Positions 62,812 through 64,000 of a stretch of DNA of 64,000 nt are shown here, in pieces. A program made the position numbers and the translations under genes. Under the pieces are notes generated by a model. The model had not been told where the DNA came from, searched no databases, and saw nothing but the letters and a program-made list of their open reading frames with translations. The first letter of the stretch is position 1; every line of letters begins with the position of its first letter. This DNA comes from Mycobacterium sp. ELW1 (GTDB taxonomy: Bacteria; Actinomycetota; Actinomycetes; Mycobacteriales; Mycobacteriaceae), in the NCBI RefSeq assembly GCF_008329905.1, contig NZ_CP032155.1, positions 124,001 to 188,000 on the forward strand, in the 5' to 3' direction.

Positions 62812-64000
62812 GTGGCCACAATTAACGGCGCCGTCTCGCACTGGTTCACCGAGCTTCCCGCCCCGCGTCCCGCCCTGCCGGGTGACCGCGACGCCGACGT
62901 CTGCATCGTCGGCGCGGGCTACACCGGCTTGTGGACGGCCTACTACCTGAAGAAAGCCGATCCCTCGCTGCGGATCGTGGTGCTGGAAGCACGGTTCGCC
63001 GGATTCGGCGCATCCGGACGCAACGGCGGCTGGCTGTCCGGCCTGGCGCCGGGCCACCGCGGGCTGCTGGCCAAGAAGTACGGCCGCGCCAACGTCGTCG
63101 CCTGGCAGCAGACCCTCAACGCTGCCGTCGACGAGGTGATCGCGGTGGCCGCGCAGGAAGGGATCGACGCCGACATCGTCAAGGGCGGCAACCTCGAAGT
63201 GGCCCGCAACCCCTCGCAAGCCCGCCGGCTGCGTGCCGAAGCCGATGAGGATCGCGAGTGGGGCACCGACGGCATCGAACTGCTGACCGCCGCCGAAGCA
63301 GCCGAGCGGATCCGGGTGGACGGCCTGGTGCTCGGGATGTTCAATCCGCACTGTGCGCGCATCCAGCCCGCCAAGCTGGCCCGCGGCCTCGCCGACGTCG
63401 TGGAGCGCCTCGGCGTCACCATCTACGAACAGACCCCGGTCACCACGATCAGCCCCGGCCGGGCGGAAACCCCGCGGGGCGTGGTGCGCGCGCCGATCGT
63501 GCTGCGGGCCACCGAGGGCTTCACCGCCCGGATGCATGGGTTGCGGCGGCGCTGGCTGCCGATGAACAGCGCGATGATCGCGACAGAGCCGATGTCCGAC
63601 GACGTCTGGGCGTCCATCGGTTGGGCGGGCCGCGAAACGCTGGGCGATCTGGCCCACGGGTTCTTCTACGCCCAGCGGACCGCCGACAATCGCATCGCGA
63701 TCGGCGGCCGGGCGGTGCCCTATCGCTATGCCTCGCGCATCGACAACGACGGCGCGGTCGGCGCCGACACCATCACCTACCTGACCGGGGTGCTCAACGC
63801 CGCGTTGCCGCAGACCCGCGGGGTGCCGATCGCCCACGGCTGGTGTGGCGTGCTGGGCGTCCCCCGAGACTGGTCGGCCGGTGTCAGCCTCGATCCGGTC
63901 ACCGGACTCGGCGAGGCGGGCGGTTACGTCGGCCACGGTGTGACGGCGACCAACCTGGCCGGCCGGACGCTGACCGACCTGGTGCTCAAACGGTCCACCC
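62812..64000 (+). CDS. FAD-dependent oxidoreductase (DAO family), partial
   Basis: GTG 62812; at least 396 codons, open to the window end. N-terminus SHWFTELPAPRPALPGDR, then the FAD motif DVCIVGAGYTGLWTAYYL, then GASGRNGGWLSG. D-amino-acid oxidase/sarcosine-oxidase-like fold, close to the PuuB/glycine-oxidase subgroup (RNGGW). C-terminal part lies beyond the right edge. Confidence 0.9.
   Translation, partial: MATINGAVSHWFTELPAPRPALPGDRDADVCIVGAGYTGLWTAYYLKKADPSLRIVVLEARFAGFGASGRNGGWLSGLAPGHRGLLAKKYGRANVVAWQQTLNAAVDEVIAVAAQEGIDADIVKGGNLEVARNPSQARRLRAEADEDREWGTDGIELLTAAEAAERIRVDGLVLGMFNPHCARIQPAKLARGLADVVERLGVTIYEQTPVTTISPGRAETPRGVVRAPIVLRATEGFTARMHGLRRRWLPMNSAMIATEPMSDDVWASIGWAGRETLGDLAHGFFYAQRTADNRIAIGGRAVPYRYASRIDNDGAVGADTITYLTGVLNAALPQTRGVPIAHGWCGVLGVPRDWSAGVSLDPVTGLGEAGGYVGHGVTATNLAGRTLTDLVLKRST

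Overview
The window is high-GC actinobacterial DNA, most likely a Mycobacterium/Mycolicibacterium chromosome. Evidence: a TetR, P450, msrA, SnoaL-like, epimerase gene order (57652-62389) that recalls M. tuberculosis Rv0135c-Rv0139; a Met-rich Tat-exported multicopper oxidase like MmcO; a desaturase paired with its 2Fe-2S reductase; DUF7159-, DUF6777- and WXG100-type proteins; many GTG/TTG starts and ATGA/GTGA gene overlaps. No rRNA, tRNA, CRISPR array or insertion sequence was seen.

Region 1 (1-27970) is one non-canonical type VII (ESX/Ess-like) secretion locus. Its core is a 1481-aa EccC/EssC ATPase with N-terminal beta-grasp and FHA domains (12784-17229). Nearby are a WXG100-lipase fusion (17247-18275), an overlapping membrane-anchored DUF6777 protein, a stand-alone WXG100 protein (19349-19621), a second long WXG100 protein (7379-8152) with its partner gene, and a translationally coupled vWA / PP2C phosphatase / protein kinase triad on the minus strand (22645-19570). 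Several membrane or membrane-anchored proteins complete it (lectin-like, PQQ-propeller, 12-TM, 6-TM, RDD, proline-rich), plus an unusual double histidine kinase with a NarL-type regulator and a second paralogous regulator. EccB, EccD, EccE and MycP are not in the window. An 18-bp dyad (consensus RTCRNYCG-AA-CGKNYGAY) occurs eight times, in nearly every promoter gap of this locus and nowhere recognised outside it. It is a strong candidate operator. A short peptide motif RF[GS]AGTTYTG recurs in otherwise unrelated membrane proteins and could be a kinase target read by the FHA domain, by analogy with the T6SS PpkA/PppA/Fha pathway. The locus starts at or before the left edge.

Region 2 (28000-44340) is ordinary chromosome: TetR + acyl-CoA dehydrogenase, a PRC/MgtE_N protein with an Nramp-related transporter, crotonase, SDR, GNAT, glgX, HAD, a TetR-controlled reductase + fatty-acid desaturase operon, and a GT39-type glycosyltransferase broken by a one-base frameshift. 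Region 3 (44340-48031) is a copper module: DUF305 lipoprotein, histidine kinase without an adjacent regulator, and multicopper oxidase. The DUF305 and oxidase genes share an 18-bp promoter box. Region 4 (48078-51198) is a uracil operon (URC1-like, URC4/DUF1688, upp).

Region 5 (53484-56423) is a compact RiPP-like cassette: a 61-aa Gly/Asp-rich peptide with two 22-residue repeats and many GG steps, a JmjC/cupin-4 oxygenase, a sucrase/ferredoxin-like protein and, divergently, a C39-like cysteine peptidase. Region 6 (56477-64000) holds a zinc dehydrogenase, the TetR/cyp138 pair, msrA-msrB, a KstR-type box before a SnoaL-like/epimerase pair, a cupredoxin lipoprotein, and an FAD oxidoreductase running off the right edge.
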